This document shows, piece by piece, positions 1 through 14,443 of a stretch of 64,000 bases of DNA. The notes below the pieces were generated by a model. That model was not told the origin of the DNA. It did not search any database and was given only the letters and a program-made list of their open reading frames with translations. Source of the stretch: Helopsaltes ochotensis (Eukaryota > Chordata > Aves > Passeriformes > Locustellidae); contig VXBM01000058.1 of NCBI GenBank assembly GCA_013400155.1, positions 576,398-640,397 of the forward strand, in the 5' to 3' direction. A program made the translations under genes and the position numbers. Each line of letters starts with the position of its first letter. Positions within the stretch are counted from its first letter, which is position 1.

Positions 1-3000
1 CATGTGCATACTTGGAAAAAACAAAATATTTTTACTTAGGATTCTTGGACTCCCCTTTGAACCTCTCGTGTTGTACTGAGATTCTTGGACTTCCTCAGGT
101 TTTTGTAGAGTTTCTTTGCACTGACTCAGAGGAAGATTTCATATATGTGGTAACAAATTATAGTCTGACAGGATGGTAGAAACCTGGAGTTTTTCCAGCA
201 CAGTAACTGAATCAAAATCTGAAATGGAATTACACTGCTATTTCTAGATCATTTTCATGATTCTGTTCTAATTTGCTTTATCGTGCACTGTGTTATGTTT
301 TAACGATGCCCAGAATAAAACAGATTTGTTTTTATAGTGAGTATTTTAAGAAAAATTATGACTTTGACTAACTATTTTTACATCTGGGTCTGTGTTACAT
401 ATGTGGTACTTTCTCCGTGCTACACCTACATATAGCCAAGGACAGGAGTATGGACATGACACTGTGACCATGGTTAGAGCTGCCCAGAGATAGAACATCT
501 CTGCCTATTCTTGGGCATTTTCTTTCATTTTCTTTTTCTATGGGTTTTTGCTTTGTAGGATAAGTGGCCATCATATACCCAGGAGAGGTAGTGTTTGCAG
601 TCTGTGTGTCTGTGGTGATGCAAACTTTCAGTATAGTTTATTTTAGAGTACCATGTACTATTTCTATTTCAACATGCTCTGGCTGCTGGAAAATGCAGGT
701 TGCATACCTGAGCTGTCAGTTCCCTATGTTCTTTGGCATTCAGTTTTCGATCATGGTAACTAACCAATGTCAGCCACATTTAGAGCTCTCCTTTTTGCAT
801 TTCCCCCCCTTTTCTTTCCTTTCTTCTTGTTCTATTTCCCTACGTTGTGGTTTAAGCATGGCTATGGATCACAGTGGTGTAATTGCTTCATCCCAGATCA
901 CTGGGATGATGCTATTGGGTTATCCAAAAGAACAAACTCTGGTTGGCTTGACTGAATTTTGCTTTATTTAAGGAGCAGTTCCTAAACGAAATACTGAGAG
1001 TAATTAGTATCTAATTTTAACATCCTAGTACTCAGTATTAAAACTACTGTAACGAGAATGGCAGAGATCCCTTCACTCTTAGAGAAGGCTGAGATGAGCA
1101 CTTCTTCCTGGGGTCTTTGCAGTGGTCGGGAAGGCAGGTGGGTCCCTTCTTTGGGTCACTCTTTTGCTAAGGTGACAAGTAACCGTGCTCAGCCCACTGG
1201 CTGCTGCTGCCAGCACTGCTGGAGGGGGCCTCTTGGTCTGAGGAGGTGTCCTGCAGTTAACAGGAAGGAATATTTTTATTGTTGTATTTCAAGATGAGGA
1301 GGAATATGGTTTCTGATATCAGGATAGGTGTTGCCATATATGCCACAGATGATTTTCTGGCTCACTGGGTTAGAAAGGAGGTAAGCTATCTTTCTTTCAA
1401 AAGATTTAGAAAGATGAAATGTAGGCATATTTAACAGATGGGCTGGATGCTGGAAGAAGTCTTTAAGTAATTAAAAAATATATTTACTTATTTTGTATTT
1501 CTAGAAAATTATATTCTCTTTTGATAACAACTCAGGAACTTTCTAATTCTCATGATTGAGAAATTTGTTATAATGCCTGATTTTAAGATTTTTTTGAAAA
1601 GATGTATATTTGTGTATGTGTCTGTATATAACATAAACATTAAAAACCTTTTCAATGGCATGAAATAATCTTTTGGTTAGTGATTCTTCCATGCAATAGT
1701 CTCCTGCTGAAGACAATAGAAATTCTGTGCACAGACCCACTGGGGGCCTGGGTTGCAGTGGCCTCAAGGAAAAATCCTAAATTCTTTCAAGATTACGTGT
1801 TTAGACTATAATGTTTCAATGTTGTCTTTGTAATTTAGCCATTCTTACAGGAAGTTAACAATGGGTTTTCTGCTTGGATCTCTATAATGATTTCTGCAAA
1901 GCTCAGTGATTTTGCTTTCCTATGTGGTTGTGTCCCATGTGGGGTTTTTAATTTTGCCCCAAGCTCAGCCTAAATTACTTCATTTAAATGCATTTCACAT
2001 CAAAGTCACAGCAAACACAAATGTTTTCCTTGGTTTTTAATGACATTAAAAAACTGGCAAAACATTATTTAGCCCTGGACCAGAGTTTCCCCACCTTAGA
2101 ATCTTATGGGTGCCCCCCATAAGAAGAGATGCTAACAGTTACCTGAATTTGCAGAATCTGGTGGATAAAATAATATTGCTTATGGAGATGAAAATGAGAA
2201 AAGATGGAGATTTGGGAGAAGAAATTCATCTGGGGAAAGCTTTAAGGCCTTCTTGAGGCACCTCCTGGTTTTCTAATCCTTTCTACTGACAGGGGTCCTT
2301 TTGATGCACAGTAAATGATGCTTATCAATTGAAATGGAAATCCATTATTTACCTTGGGGCCTGGCAGTTATCAAATAGGCATCCATGATGAAAGACCTGC
2401 ACTTCAAGGAGCTCATCTCCAGCAGCTTAGCTTGGAAGCATTGATGGTTTTGTCCCTGGAGCTAGAGAGCACCATGGGTGTTCCTGAGGGCACCCTGTCT
2501 CTGCTGTATTAACTGCAGTCTTAACGTGTCCCTAAATTTTCCGCCTTTGCCAGCATGGAATCAATTGCTCTTTGTCAGTGCAAATCCAGTGCTGTTTGAA
2601 GGGCGTTTGGAAGATTTGTGAGGCATTCTGATAATTGCAAGGATAAATTGCTTTCCTGCTTAGCTGAGGAATCCTTTAATTATGCTGCTGGAGGCTTTGC
2701 ATGGGTAGAGCTTCAGCTGGGTGCTTAGGACAGACAGACAGCATCGGCTGGTGCTTGGAGGAGGGAGGGATGCTCTTTCTTCTCTGTCCATATCTAGGCA
2801 GGGCAGTCACTGCTCCAGATAGGGAGTCACAGCAGGCAGTGGGGAAGTTGCTACCTACAATCAAACTAAGCTGGATTTTAAAATGTGGGGTAGTAGACTT
2901 TAGGAAAACTCTGGATCATGGCAGGTTTCTGTGCTGCCTTCCATAGCGCATAGGGAGTAGGTTGTGGATGGAGCATCAGGAATGCAGAGCAGGTGGTCTG

Positions 3001-5666
3001 CAATCCTTGCATGCTGACTCTTCCCGGCAAGAAGAGGGGAGAAGCCTGGGGCTCACCTCTGCATTGCATTTCCTATGGCAGCTCATCGAGCCTCAGAATG
3101 AACTGCTGCAGCCACAGCGTGTGGCAGAATGCATTCCTACTTCCCTGCAATTCTTTCGAAGGCATTATCTACTGAGCATAGCTGTTTTTCTCAGTAGGAG
3201 CCAGAGGTTTTTGTGTGTGACTTCTGCAGTCTCCTGAGGATAGAAAACATGGAAAACATTTTCTACTTTCTGCAGAGTTTCTTTTGTTGTGCAATAGCTG
3301 ATAGGTATCTCTCCTTCCAGTTTTCCTGCAGGTTGCTATCTGTAATCCCCTGTGCCCTGTGGCACAGCGTTGGAGGATCGAGGATGTGTCCCCACTGTAC
3401 CAAGTGTGTCCTTGCCGCCGGCACCCGTGCAGCCAGTGCCGGTGGATGCTGTGCTGCTGCAGAGCGTGTGTGGGGGACAGCAGGGCTGGGGGCACCAGGG
3501 GAGGATGTCACCTGGTCACAGCAGTGTTCGGGGGTGTCAAAAGCTGTGCAGAGGTGGTGCAGGCTCATTTAAAAAAGACTTTCTATTTTTGCTTCCCTTC
3601 AGCATATGTTTTACTAAGTCATAGCAATGTTATGGTCTAAATTAAGTCATCTGCCCACTTGGAAAACACTCTAGTACTGGTTTTACAATATCCTCAGTAT
3701 TTTTAGCTATGATTCTCCAGGGAAATCCCTGAGGAATCTCTGCAAACCTAGTTGTGAAATCATGTGGGGTTTATTGATTTTCACAGGATAGATCTCTGAT
3801 TTCCCATTATGTGTGGTATAAAACATCTTCACTTACCTGTGCTGTCGGGGTGCTGGCCAGCAATGAGATAATACACACTTGTGGAACTGATTTATTACTT
3901 AAAATTTTGAGAGCAGGAGGGGACTGTTTTTGTTGCTATGATATAAAACAGCCTATATGAAAATTTTTAGGACTGCTGTGCATACTTTAGGGGAGAAGAT
4001 CTGGGCTTAGCAACTTTGTTCAGTAATTACAGTATGGTTCATATTTCGCCAAGGTGAATGAAATCACCTGTAATGATGAAATAGGGATAGCACCATTTGT
4101 GACAGTTACAGCTTTAGTTTAGCAGGTTATTGTGCATGAAATTAGTTAGTAATTAATGGGTCTGTATGCAATGATATGCTACAATAACATCTGGTTTATG
4201 TTTTTCTGCTTAGCGTTCTTGGCTTTATCCCAAAAGAAGATGCACCTTCTCTATGACAATCAGTTGAATTTTCTAGATGCCAAGTCACAGAGCAAACTCA
4301 TTTCAGACCTTAAATTTCTGGCTGTGAATCAAAAGTAACTCAGCTGGTTTCAAAAAAGCTATTTCGTATATGTCTGCATATATATCTGATGGAAAGATGC
4401 ATCCTGTCATCCCATGTAAAGAGATCTGTCCATCTCCCCATATATTGTACTGTATGAACTAATCTTGGCAATGGAAGCTCTATCTGTTTCATTGCAGACT
4501 TTGGAAATGATGACTCCTGTGATTTTTTTGCAGTTATCTTTCTCTCTGACTTTCCCTCAGGCATTCAAATATTATCTTTCTAGAGGAGACTTCAGCAGCA
4601 GACATGAGGAATGAGGAACGAGTTGCATGATATGAGTCATTAAATAGCAATAAAGAAAATAAGTGATAAACTAGAGCTGTCTCAGAACAGGAACCACCTA
4701 CTGTGAATTTTCAGGATTTTTGTTTGCTTATGCTAAATATCTGCTTCTCTATCTAAATGAAAAGCTGAAAAATAGGCTCGTGAATGGACATAGCACAATT
4801 TTGCAATTAGTGAAAGCTTTGATCACGTCACAGAAGTGACTCAAATGTCCCTATCTTATTCCCTCCATATTTTCATTTTGTTTGTCTTAGGTTTCTTGCT
4901 TACCAAGATACGAATTGCTTTTGGGAGGGGTGTAAGGTTTGTATTAGCAGCTTCTTTTGACTGCCATCTTTAGCTCCCAGAGAAAAAAAAAAAGAAAACC
5001 CTGCTCAAGAGCTGTCTGTTGCAGTGAATTATTTCTGCTGCTTCCAGAAGTCTGCGTCATGGAGGGCAGAGCTGCATCTCTCTGGTGGGGGCTGCTCAGA
5101 AACATTTGAGCTGATGGCTGAGCTCTATCCTGGAAGGCAAGAATATAGGTGGCTTATTTGCTAATGAACTTGAGGGGCAGATTAGGCAGCAGCTTGACCA
5201 TGGCATCCTGTTTTGTCAAGCTGAGCTGCTGCTGCTGTGACAGATGTGGCACAGCCATGTGCTGTGGGCATGTGGCATGCATGTGGCAGCTCTCTGCGCT
5301 GCCTCAGCAGAGAACAGTCCTTACTGTACTGTACATCAGCCCTCAGAATGTAAATATTTAAGAGGTTCTGTTGGAGAGTAAAGCCCTTTCAAGAGCCTGC
5401 TGTTTATAATCATTCACAAAAATCAATGTTTCTTATTATACAGAGAGCGTGGGGTAGGTTCCTGTGCTTAAGCACTTCACTGAAGCAGTATGAAAAGTAA
5501 GGAGCTGGTGAGCTCAGCTTGGTGCTCCTCACTGGGCTCTTGACCAGTTCAGCACAGCTTTTTGTTCCCACGACAGGGAGCTCTGTGGGATCGTCCCAGC
5601 CCACCACTGGCCTCCTCCAGTTTGAAAAAGTTGGATGCCAACCTCCCTGAAATGTGGTTGTGGCAC

Positions 5667-5726
5667 ATATCTCAGGTGTGTGGTTTCCATCTCAGGTGTG
5701 GAATTCATATCTCAGGTGTGTAGCTC
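5667..5726. repeat. Three-copy 20-bp tandem repeat
   Basis: The 10-mer CTCAGGTGTG recurs at 5671, 5691 and 5711, exactly 20 bp apart. The flanking bases of the unit are also largely shared, for example CATAT before copies one and three. It is a short imperfect tandem duplication within the intron. CAGGTG is an E-box core, so the array places three E-boxes at 20-bp spacing, but no function can be inferred from that alone. Confidence 0.8.
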
Positions 5727-8700
5727 ACTTGCTCACAGCAAATCATATTCCTTTTTTTCATTTTCAGTAACACAGAGTGCATCTGCCTGCAGATTCACTG
5801 GTTGGACTGCATTTTTTATTAGAACACAGGGATTTAAATGTATTTCGAATACACTGGTTTTGATAACTTTGAGGGCAAAAGCAGATGATGGATTTGTAGC
5901 TGATTTGACAGAAATGTTGGCATCCTTTAGGACCTTGCTAGCACCTCCTCTGTGTAAGGACGATATTGTTTCAGCACACTGTCAGTGTTTGTTTTTCATC
6001 ATCTGGTTTGAGAAAGTGATGCTACAAAGAACGTTCTGCATGCCAGAGCTGTTTCTCGTGGCACCTCTTAACGATGAAATCATAGGGAACAGTGAGATCA
6101 CAGATTTCATACAAAAATCATGTAGGGTTTTTCTTTTTTTGTGATGACTTCATGTTGTTCCTCTTTTTTTTCCTCTTTTGAAAGAAAGACGTTTTTGGTA
6201 CCACAGTACAGGCACAGTTGTGGTGACCTTACTGTGTATTCCTGGGAATAGTTCCAGCATCCCACGCTCTGCTCAAGTGAGCAGTGCAAATACACCTTCT
6301 AGCAGGCCCTGAGCCTCTGACATTTGCCCACATGGGTACAAAGTCTCCCATGCAGCAACTTTTGGCTTTAAAGGCAGTTTCTTGTTCCCATAGACTGATG
6401 CCCATGTATGAGTCATGTCCCAGTAGGAGCCTTGCCCAGTGGTGTGGATTGATGTAGGATGAGTTAATGTCTTGTTGAATTAAGAATGCATTGTCTTTTC
6501 CTGCCTTGTGTTATATTTGACAGTTGTTTCCGGTCTGATATCAATTTATAATCAGATAGTACTTTTTCCTCTCTTTAAACCAGTGTGGATGGATTATTGA
6601 GAACATTGAATATTAATTTGATCTAATTGGGGTTTATTCAGATAGCAGTGTAAAAGTTCTTAAATGCACTATGAGCCATTTACCCTGGAGAAAAAGAAGA
6701 GGCAAAAAAATGTTCTGGGAAGCTGACTAGCAATTTGGAAAGCTTACAGTAAAAGTGTTAATAATAAAGGATGTTTGATATTTTTAATATAATGAAATCT
6801 CATTTCTATAGTTAAGATTCTTCATGCAAGATAATCACTTCTGCTCTCCATTTCTATATACTGCTTCTATATAGGAAAAGGAACACTGCAACTAACTCAG
6901 CTGATTGTGAGGAACATCTTAAAATTAGGAGTGAATTTTTTCTTATCCTCTGAAGGATGAAAGATGTTAGTCATGCATAAACTAATTTTCTCCATATATT
7001 TTTTAACCACCTGCTGCTTGTGTGGTGTTTATGCTGAATGTGAGTGCTATTGCAGTTGTAATAAAAACAAGCAGGAACACAAAAAATCCCTGTTGCATCT
7101 CAGTGTTTGGGAGGCAGCTGAGTAAGAGGAAGTGGAGATTTTCTGATGATACAGGAAATGCTTTGCCCTTGAAACTGGCCAGGTCAGACTGATGCAAATT
7201 CTGCACTGGCCTGGAGTTATAAGATATTGCAAATAAATAAATAGTAATTTATTCTCCTGTGATGGTAGCGTACAAGCAGTACAGATGCTCCCACCTTTAT
7301 AAACTTCTCTGTGCCTGCCCTGCCCTGTTTTCTGATTCCTTCTTTATTAGAGTAGGTATATTTATTTATGTAAAGAAACTTGATTGTTTAGGCTTACAAA
7401 TTAAATACAAGCTTCACAGTGCTAAGTTATCCACTGGTAAGGATGGACTGCAGGTCCCTCTCTGTGTGTGGTGGACAGGGGAGATGTCTGTTACAGCTGG
7501 ATTTTTTTTCCGAAGTGAAAGGTGAGAGATTCAGCTTGTTGAGTTGGAGATTCTCTGCCTCACTGGGGATGTGTTGACTGTCACCAGGGTTTCACGACCC
7601 CAGTTTATATGAGGAATAAAAATGTTCTTCATTGTGTTAGGCTGTCGTGTAAGTAAAGGCAGAATGACTGTTTCCAAATCCAGTATATCCCAAACTTAGA
7701 CTCGACCACATGGCTTGACTGGTGTTAGGGAGGTGTCTACTGCTAGAAGAATGTTTGTATTTGGCCACCGAGTGGCACTCCAGACCCAGCAATCTAAGAG
7801 GGGAAGGGTTTATTTCTGCCATCAGGGTTTAGGGCTCTAAAATACAATTAATTGCAAGCATGTAGACACCATCAAATCAAATTGGATTGCTGAAGGTTAA
7901 ATTACTGTCTTCAGAAATGTTGTTATAATATCTATCTTGACATTTCATTATCCCAGTACAATATATATATCAAATTTTATTAGCTGTCAAGCAGCAGGAA
8001 AAATAAGCCAAAATATTTCCATCATTTTTACTCCAGAAGAATAGTAGGGGCAATCATTAAAAATAGTGGGTTGCCAAAGGCAGATTAAAGTTTTAAAATG
8101 TCCATTGAAAGTGGTATTTGGTTGGATAGCTAGAATATTTTTGTCCCCAGAAGGTGCCATTGTGAAGAGCATTGGTGTTGAAGGCAGGTGTTCAAGCTGC
8201 TGCATCCATTGCTGGATATAACCTAGTTTGCTTTGGGCAGTGGTAGTTTTTTCATCCAGCTTTAGTGATGCTTCCAAGATTCATTTCAAGACTGAGATTT
8301 TGCTGTGTTTACAGGACCAAAAGCTCCCAGTAGTTTGACTTAGATTTGTTTTTTAATCCTGCAGAATTCAAATAAAACATCATGTTGGCCTTCTTGGAGA
8401 AACCATTTGTGGACAACTCTCTGTAACCATATTTCTACATTAAGACACTATAGGTCAAGCAAACCTTTGGTGTGAATCAAATTTGAGTCACCCTAAATTT
8501 GAATATGGTGCTTTGTACTGGAATTTAAGCAGTGCAATATTTAAAACATTATTCAGTGTCATAACAAGTCATCTGTCATACTCTCTGGCTCTAGAACTGT
8601 TTATAACAACTTCTATTACTGTGAACAGTTTCTAGTTCGTGCTATAATTACTATTCAAACTACGTGACATCAGCCTAATTCTCTCTTGTGAGATTAATGG

Positions 8701-9143
8701 GTAATTCCAGCCTACTGTTTTGCATATGTGACTGTGAAGGCAGCTGTTGGAATTTCAGAAATATTTCTGAATAAATGCACTTGATAGAGCTCCAGTTCCT
8801 AGTGAAGCTATCTCTGCAGCTAAGAAAGAATTACAATTCCCTCTGGAGCTGTGTGTATTACAGAGCAGTAAAGTTTAAAGACTGTGTTTGAAAAAGTGGG
8901 AAAAGTTGGTTCCATGCATTGCTGATTGTTTCCTTGTTTGACATGGTGTCTGGTAGTGATCACAACAGCCCCAGGAAGGATAAATGACTGTGGCTTCAGT
9001 GACATTGTGTGGCTACAGATTGGCATTGGGCACAGACTTCATCCAGCTTTCTATAAACAGTCTTTTAAATGACAGCTTCCTGTAATGGGAGGCCATGTCA
9101 GACCAGGACTGAAATTTCAGTTTTAGCTTTCTTACATGTTTCT

Positions 9144-9172
9144 GGGGTTTTTTTTGGTTTTTTTTTTTTTTT
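9144..9172 (+). repeat. T/G-rich simple tract
   Basis: A run of four G, eight T, two G and fifteen T is followed by four C. It is a low-complexity tract of a kind that recurs in this window at 14.4 and 29.95-30.06 kb. It is not flanked by a recognisable retroposon. Confidence 0.8.
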
Positions 9173-12100
9173 CCCCTGAAAATATCAGTTGTATTTCCTG
9201 TTATTGACTTGATATTTTCAGGAATTTTGATTCTTTTAAAGTTATGTAAGTTGACTTTGCACGAGACGGTGTCTGTGTATGGATACCCATGGGGTGACAG
9301 GGATTACTGTGCAAAGACTTCAAGAACAAGATCTTCATACGCTTTCTGGTTTGCACTCAAGTTGCAAAGAAGGCTGTTACTTAATAGAGATAAAATTAAA
9401 CATGAGCTGAAGTTATAACATTTTGTAAGGAATTTGTTCTACATTATAAACCTCATCCTTAATGGCTGATAATTGCAATAATTTTGTAACTGTGATGTTC
9501 CTCTTTCTTGGTGGTGGAACTATAAGACAGGTTTAACAGCAATGCATCACAAATAGTATGTCCTCTAAAGGTTTAAGATGGGAAACCATTCTTCATTTAT
9601 ATCTTAACAAATGAAGAAAACACTAGATTTTCCTTCTAAGTAGCAATGGACTGTCAGAGAAAATGTATGACTAATTTCTCTTGAGTTTCTGTTCTAGAAC
9701 TTGACTTCTAGTGATGATTTAGGGGTTGAAAGATGCATTCAGGAAGTTAAGCCAAACATTTTAGAACCTTTAAGACTCTATCCATATAACTTGCTGTATT
9801 CCTTCACTATATTTTAAGTTTTCATTGCTAGTGTCTGACAGTCACACAAAGAAACATACATTCACATTTCAGCATTTAGCATAGGTTGGTTATAAAATAC
9901 TGAGCTATTACAAACTTTGATGATTCTGGATCTGCTTAAGAAACAAACAGTCGAAAGGTCTGATTCTCAGTCCGTGCCCTGGAGAGAGGGGGTCAGACCC
10001 CAGAATCACCTCTGAAGGAGCGGCTGCTGCTCCATGCCATGTCCTGGTGGCTGAGGAGCTCAGCCAGCCGGTGCTGAAAGATGGGACAGCTGTGTGTGAA
10101 CCCCAGCTCTTCCTGGCTGGGTGAGCACCACCACAGGGTGGCTGTGGGGACACTGACCCCAGTCTAGTTTGGGTGAGGCTGGCAGTGAGGGCGGGGGTGG
10201 GTGGTGGGCTCGGGCTCCCTGCTGCGCTCTCTTCCTGGGGTAAGTGCTTACCGACCCGTGCCATCCTCCCTGACAGGCCAGCCCATGGTGGTTGGAATGT
10301 TCTGTGGGATGTGACTGGAAACTGGCAAGGGCACATTCACACCGCATCAGTGCAGTGCTCTGGTGATGGTAGGCACTTTCTCTGACTTCTTGGGATTTCC
10401 AGATATTGCTGTTTGCTGTCTTAGTATGCAATGTTTTTTTCCCTTTTTTTGCCTCCTCTGTCAGCCTGGAGAGATCACATGCCCTGCACAATAACTATTC
10501 TGAAGTTAACTCACTAATCTAGCTTGCCCAATCAAGTGTGTCATCTCTTTGTGACCATGAGCTTTCCTTTCCAATGGGCTTGATCAGGCTGGAAGACTTT
10601 GAGCCAGCAGAATGAATTTTGATCTCGTTCAATTTTGGTGCAATTACACCTATTACAATGGTGCCTGAGCCACATTAGGGACGAGCAGAGTATTCATCTT
10701 GGCTTCTGGCTCTTACTCACACTGTGGCACCACAACTTTGCTTATGTTGCATCTCTTTTGGGAGATGCTATAGTAGTACCCCCACATTTCCCTATGTGAC
10801 CTCAATGTATATTGTGCTGTGCATAATCCTGGTGTATCACGTGTCTAGTTCTATGTGCTACACAAAGATTTCCTCACTGAAAATACAGTTTAAAAAGCCT
10901 TTTTTAGTTTTCTTATCAGGTCTCTCTGAGCTTTACAGATTTCCATTTCAGTCAGAGACATTTGATGTGAGTGACCATGGATTGTGCTGCTGAAGATGGG
11001 GTGAGGGAATAAACATCTAAAAGACCTCATCGTTTAAAACCAGGGATTGCTTCAAATGACAGACATCCATGCCCAGGAGACTGTGCTGGCTGCTGTATTT
11101 CTGCTTCCTGTGCTCTGTGCCGGAGGTTAAAACCGTTTGTTTCTTCCACATCACAAATGCTGGTCACCAAGTGCAGAGTGCGTCAAACTTGAAACAACCT
11201 TCCTGTTAGGCAGTGGCTAGGAATAACTTGGGGCAGGATGAAATCCTTCAGGTACATATCCATATAATTCCTTGGTATTTGAGTCATGAACCAGAGCCTA
11301 GGCTTCGCAGTTGTTTCAAGTCATTTTACCGGCTGGCTTATCTTGGTTATGATAGATCTAACAAGACCATATCACAGGACTCAAAGTTTTTGGAAAGGTA
11401 TTACTCCTGCTGTTGCCGAGAAGAGTTTTTGTTTCCCTCTGTCATTTGCTAGCAGGAATGTGTGTTTTACCTCAGGAGAGTTACCAGGGCCCCCAGCTCT
11501 GCCCTTGGTTTTCTTCTGACCCGCTTTTATGCTGTCTCTTGTTTAAGGGTGTCAGAATTCTGTTCTCCTTTAAGCTGTTGCTGTTTTGCATGAAGTCACT
11601 CAGAAGGAGCAGGGAAGAAGGCCAGTGCTGTGCTCTGCCTCCAAAGCACCCAGTAAATTCACGTGGGTTGACACTGGGAGCACTGGGAACCCCAAGGTCA
11701 GTTCTGCTCTGTTACTTTGCTGTTTAAGAGTTGGACACCAGTCTATCTTTTCTTCTTTATCTAGTTAAAACATCCCCACCACAAACCCCACTATTTTCTT
11801 AGTAACTTCAAGCTGTTCATCTGTTGCAAAGGAAAAGAGCTATAGCTCCTTTCAACCGGGAATTCACTGTGATTTCTGAATACGAGGTGTTAGATGTTTT
11901 GGCAGTGCTGTGCATGTGATAATGTCCTTCAGGAGTGATTAGCGCTTTGTTCATCTGAAAATCATCTGCTGAGAAGTGCATATGTAAGTGGAAGAAACTG
12001 TGATTCCAAAAGTTTGCATTCCTTATCAGGTTAGGTAGTGATAAAGGAGAATGACTGGTGTACCTAAATCAAGGTCTTTGAGTGTTATGAAAGCTGCTCC

Positions 12101-14394
12101 ATGTGTCTTTAGCCATTTATATAGAAGGATTTGTGTTAGTCTTTTGTTGATTCTTTCAGAATTTTTCCAGGACTTAGATGACTGTGCCATTTGGCAAAGT
12201 CCAGAGCTTTATCTCCTTTTCCACACTTGCTGAACACTCTTGGATAAAAATTTCTCTTCTGTTGTTTTACAGTGTGTGCTTACTTAATTTTCCTTTTAGA
12301 AAAAAAGTAGGTGCCTGAAGGTGGCAGCTTAGTCGCTGGAATTGGAGAAAAATGCAAGCAAGATGAAGCCTGCTCTTGCCATTGCATCCTTGATTTAATT
12401 AGATTTTGGTTATACCTGACAAAGAGTTTTAAGTGTTAGCTGGAAAGTGTGAAGGACATTATGTCTCCTTTGCCTAAAGCGTAAAAGGAAAAGAAGGTTT
12501 TCCTTTTAACAAGAAACTCCAGAGCAGTTTGAACTCTGCATCAAAGAGCAATGTTTGGTTTCATGATGTTTTCCAGACAATTCTTAATACAGGTCCAAAC
12601 CCAATCTATAAGTAGTAGCAAAAGTGATTTTTGCCTTCTCTTAAGTTTGCTCTAGCTAAACCTAGCTGTGCTGGTCATGTATTTTTCCAAAGGGCAACAG
12701 CCTGATATAATGGAGAGTGGATTTTGCTTTGGCCTGTGGTACTGTGCCGTCATCCTCTTGGACCACCTCCAAGAGAGCACAGGTGGCAGTTCTGCTGGGA
12801 TCTCACAGCTTCTCTGTTTTTATTAGCCTTTCTGGCTGGTATCCTCTACTGTATGACCCACCCTTGAGATGCACTTTTTGGACTACTCCATGGAATTTCT
12901 TCTGTTCACCTTCTAAAATTTCATTCCAGTATCTTAAATTAAAAATGTCAGGGTAAACCTTACAGTGCTTGCTATCGTCGTTGGTTCATGATCACATGAA
13001 CTGCATTTGACTGACTGCAAGGAGCACAGGAGTATCTTTATGGATTATCCAGGGACTTCCGTGCACTTCCCTGTGACGGCTGTGCTCTGGTTTGCAATCT
13101 GCCCTCAAAACAGCTGCATATCCCTCAAGAGCTTTCCCTGGGTCATGTTGTGGCTCTTTCTCTGCTCCACACATTTCCAGTCTTCCCTAGATAAAGTTCC
13201 CACTTGGTGCAGTTTCCATAGGTTCCACACTCTGCCTGGGCTGTGTCCCAAGCAGGTGCTGCTACACTTACTTCCATCACCTGGCCAGTGCAGGCAGCGC
13301 TGGGAGAGGTGAGAGGGCGCATTTGTCCCTTGCCAGGATTGCACTTTTCTGGGAGCAAAGGATGGAAGCAGAGCAAATTGCAGGCAGGAAAGAAAGCAGA
13401 TGCAAGATGGTAGTGGAGTTACCTTGCTTCATATGTGCCTGTCCACTGTATTTGTTTATTCTTGGGTGTTTATGTACCCAGAACCTGCTCTGCCAAGAGT
13501 CTGAGTGTGGAGGTGGTGCAAGGCCACTGCTCCCCCTGTCCCCTGCCGTGCTGGGCGACACCCCTCTAGTGGCACTGTGCTGTGAATGAGGCCGTGTCCC
13601 AAGTACTGCAATCACTGGAAAGCTGTGTGTCGTTTTGCAGGAATACCTCTCTGAGTGTGGCTGATGGAGCCCAATTTCTGTTCTGTTAATTGCACTGCTC
13701 CCTCGTAAATTGCCCTTGCAGCTTCCCTCAGTAACGCTATTCATCACCTCCTCTTTTAAACTCTGAATTGGGCATATACAGGGCTGTGTAGGCAGCTGCT
13801 GGTTATATTTTAATGATACAGCTTGCTAAATGCTTCTTTAAGAAGAAAAGTGTTATAAATAATTCAATAGAGTTATTTTGTAGTACATATATATGTCTGC
13901 CATAGCCTGTTAGAATAGCTTAGTGTCACTTTAAGCATGCAGATAGGAAGCTGTCTGTTTGCACTGCTGAACAATTTGGGACCATAGGAACCTAAGGCTG
14001 TGACAGGCATTACGATATGATGCATTAATGCCATTTCTGGGTGTTACGAGTTCGTCCCCAGAGGGGCTGTGCTGGAGTTGCATGATCTTGCTGTCATGGG
14101 AGGGGCTGCCTTGTTTTTAGTGGATTTTAATGTGGAGATTTTTTATAATCTCTCTGGTGCTTTTGTGAGAAGGGGAGAGGCTGTTGTTTTATAACTACTT
14201 TTTAAAAATTAAATGTCTGGCCTTGCTAAAGACAAAACATGAAGAAAAATTACTGTCTGCCACAGTACTTGGTTTTTCAAGAGGGGACTAACCTTTATTT
14301 CAGCTTTTTTCTCCTTGGAAAACAAGAGGTAAACAAGATCCTACAAAGAAACATCATGTGCTGGCTGCCCTTGCCTGAAGTAAGAAACAGTGCA

Positions 14395-14443
14395 GGGTTT
14401 TTTTTGTTGTTGTTGTTGTTTTGGGGTTTTCCCCCCCCTCCCA
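14395..14443 (+). repeat. T-rich, (GTT)n and C-run low-complexity tract
   Basis: A T run is followed by five GTT units, then GGGG, TTTT and an eight-C run. It is a compound microsatellite in the intron, with no coding signal around it. Confidence 0.8.

Noticed and set aside
3169..3640. Cluster of overlapping frames on both strands in a GC-rich patch
   Set aside because: Open frames on both strands with Cys/Ala-rich low-complexity content fit composition effects, not a gene.
5635..6144. 169-codon + frame, longest outside repeats and gap
   Set aside because: Composition is ordinary for AT-rich intron. There are no domain, splice or repeat matches, and it overlaps the 20-bp tandem repeat at its start.
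9908..10491. Two overlapping minus-strand frames of about 142 codons, Pro/Ser/His-rich
   Set aside because: Both lie over one GC-rich patch in different frames, which indicates low stop frequency rather than coding. No domain was recognised.
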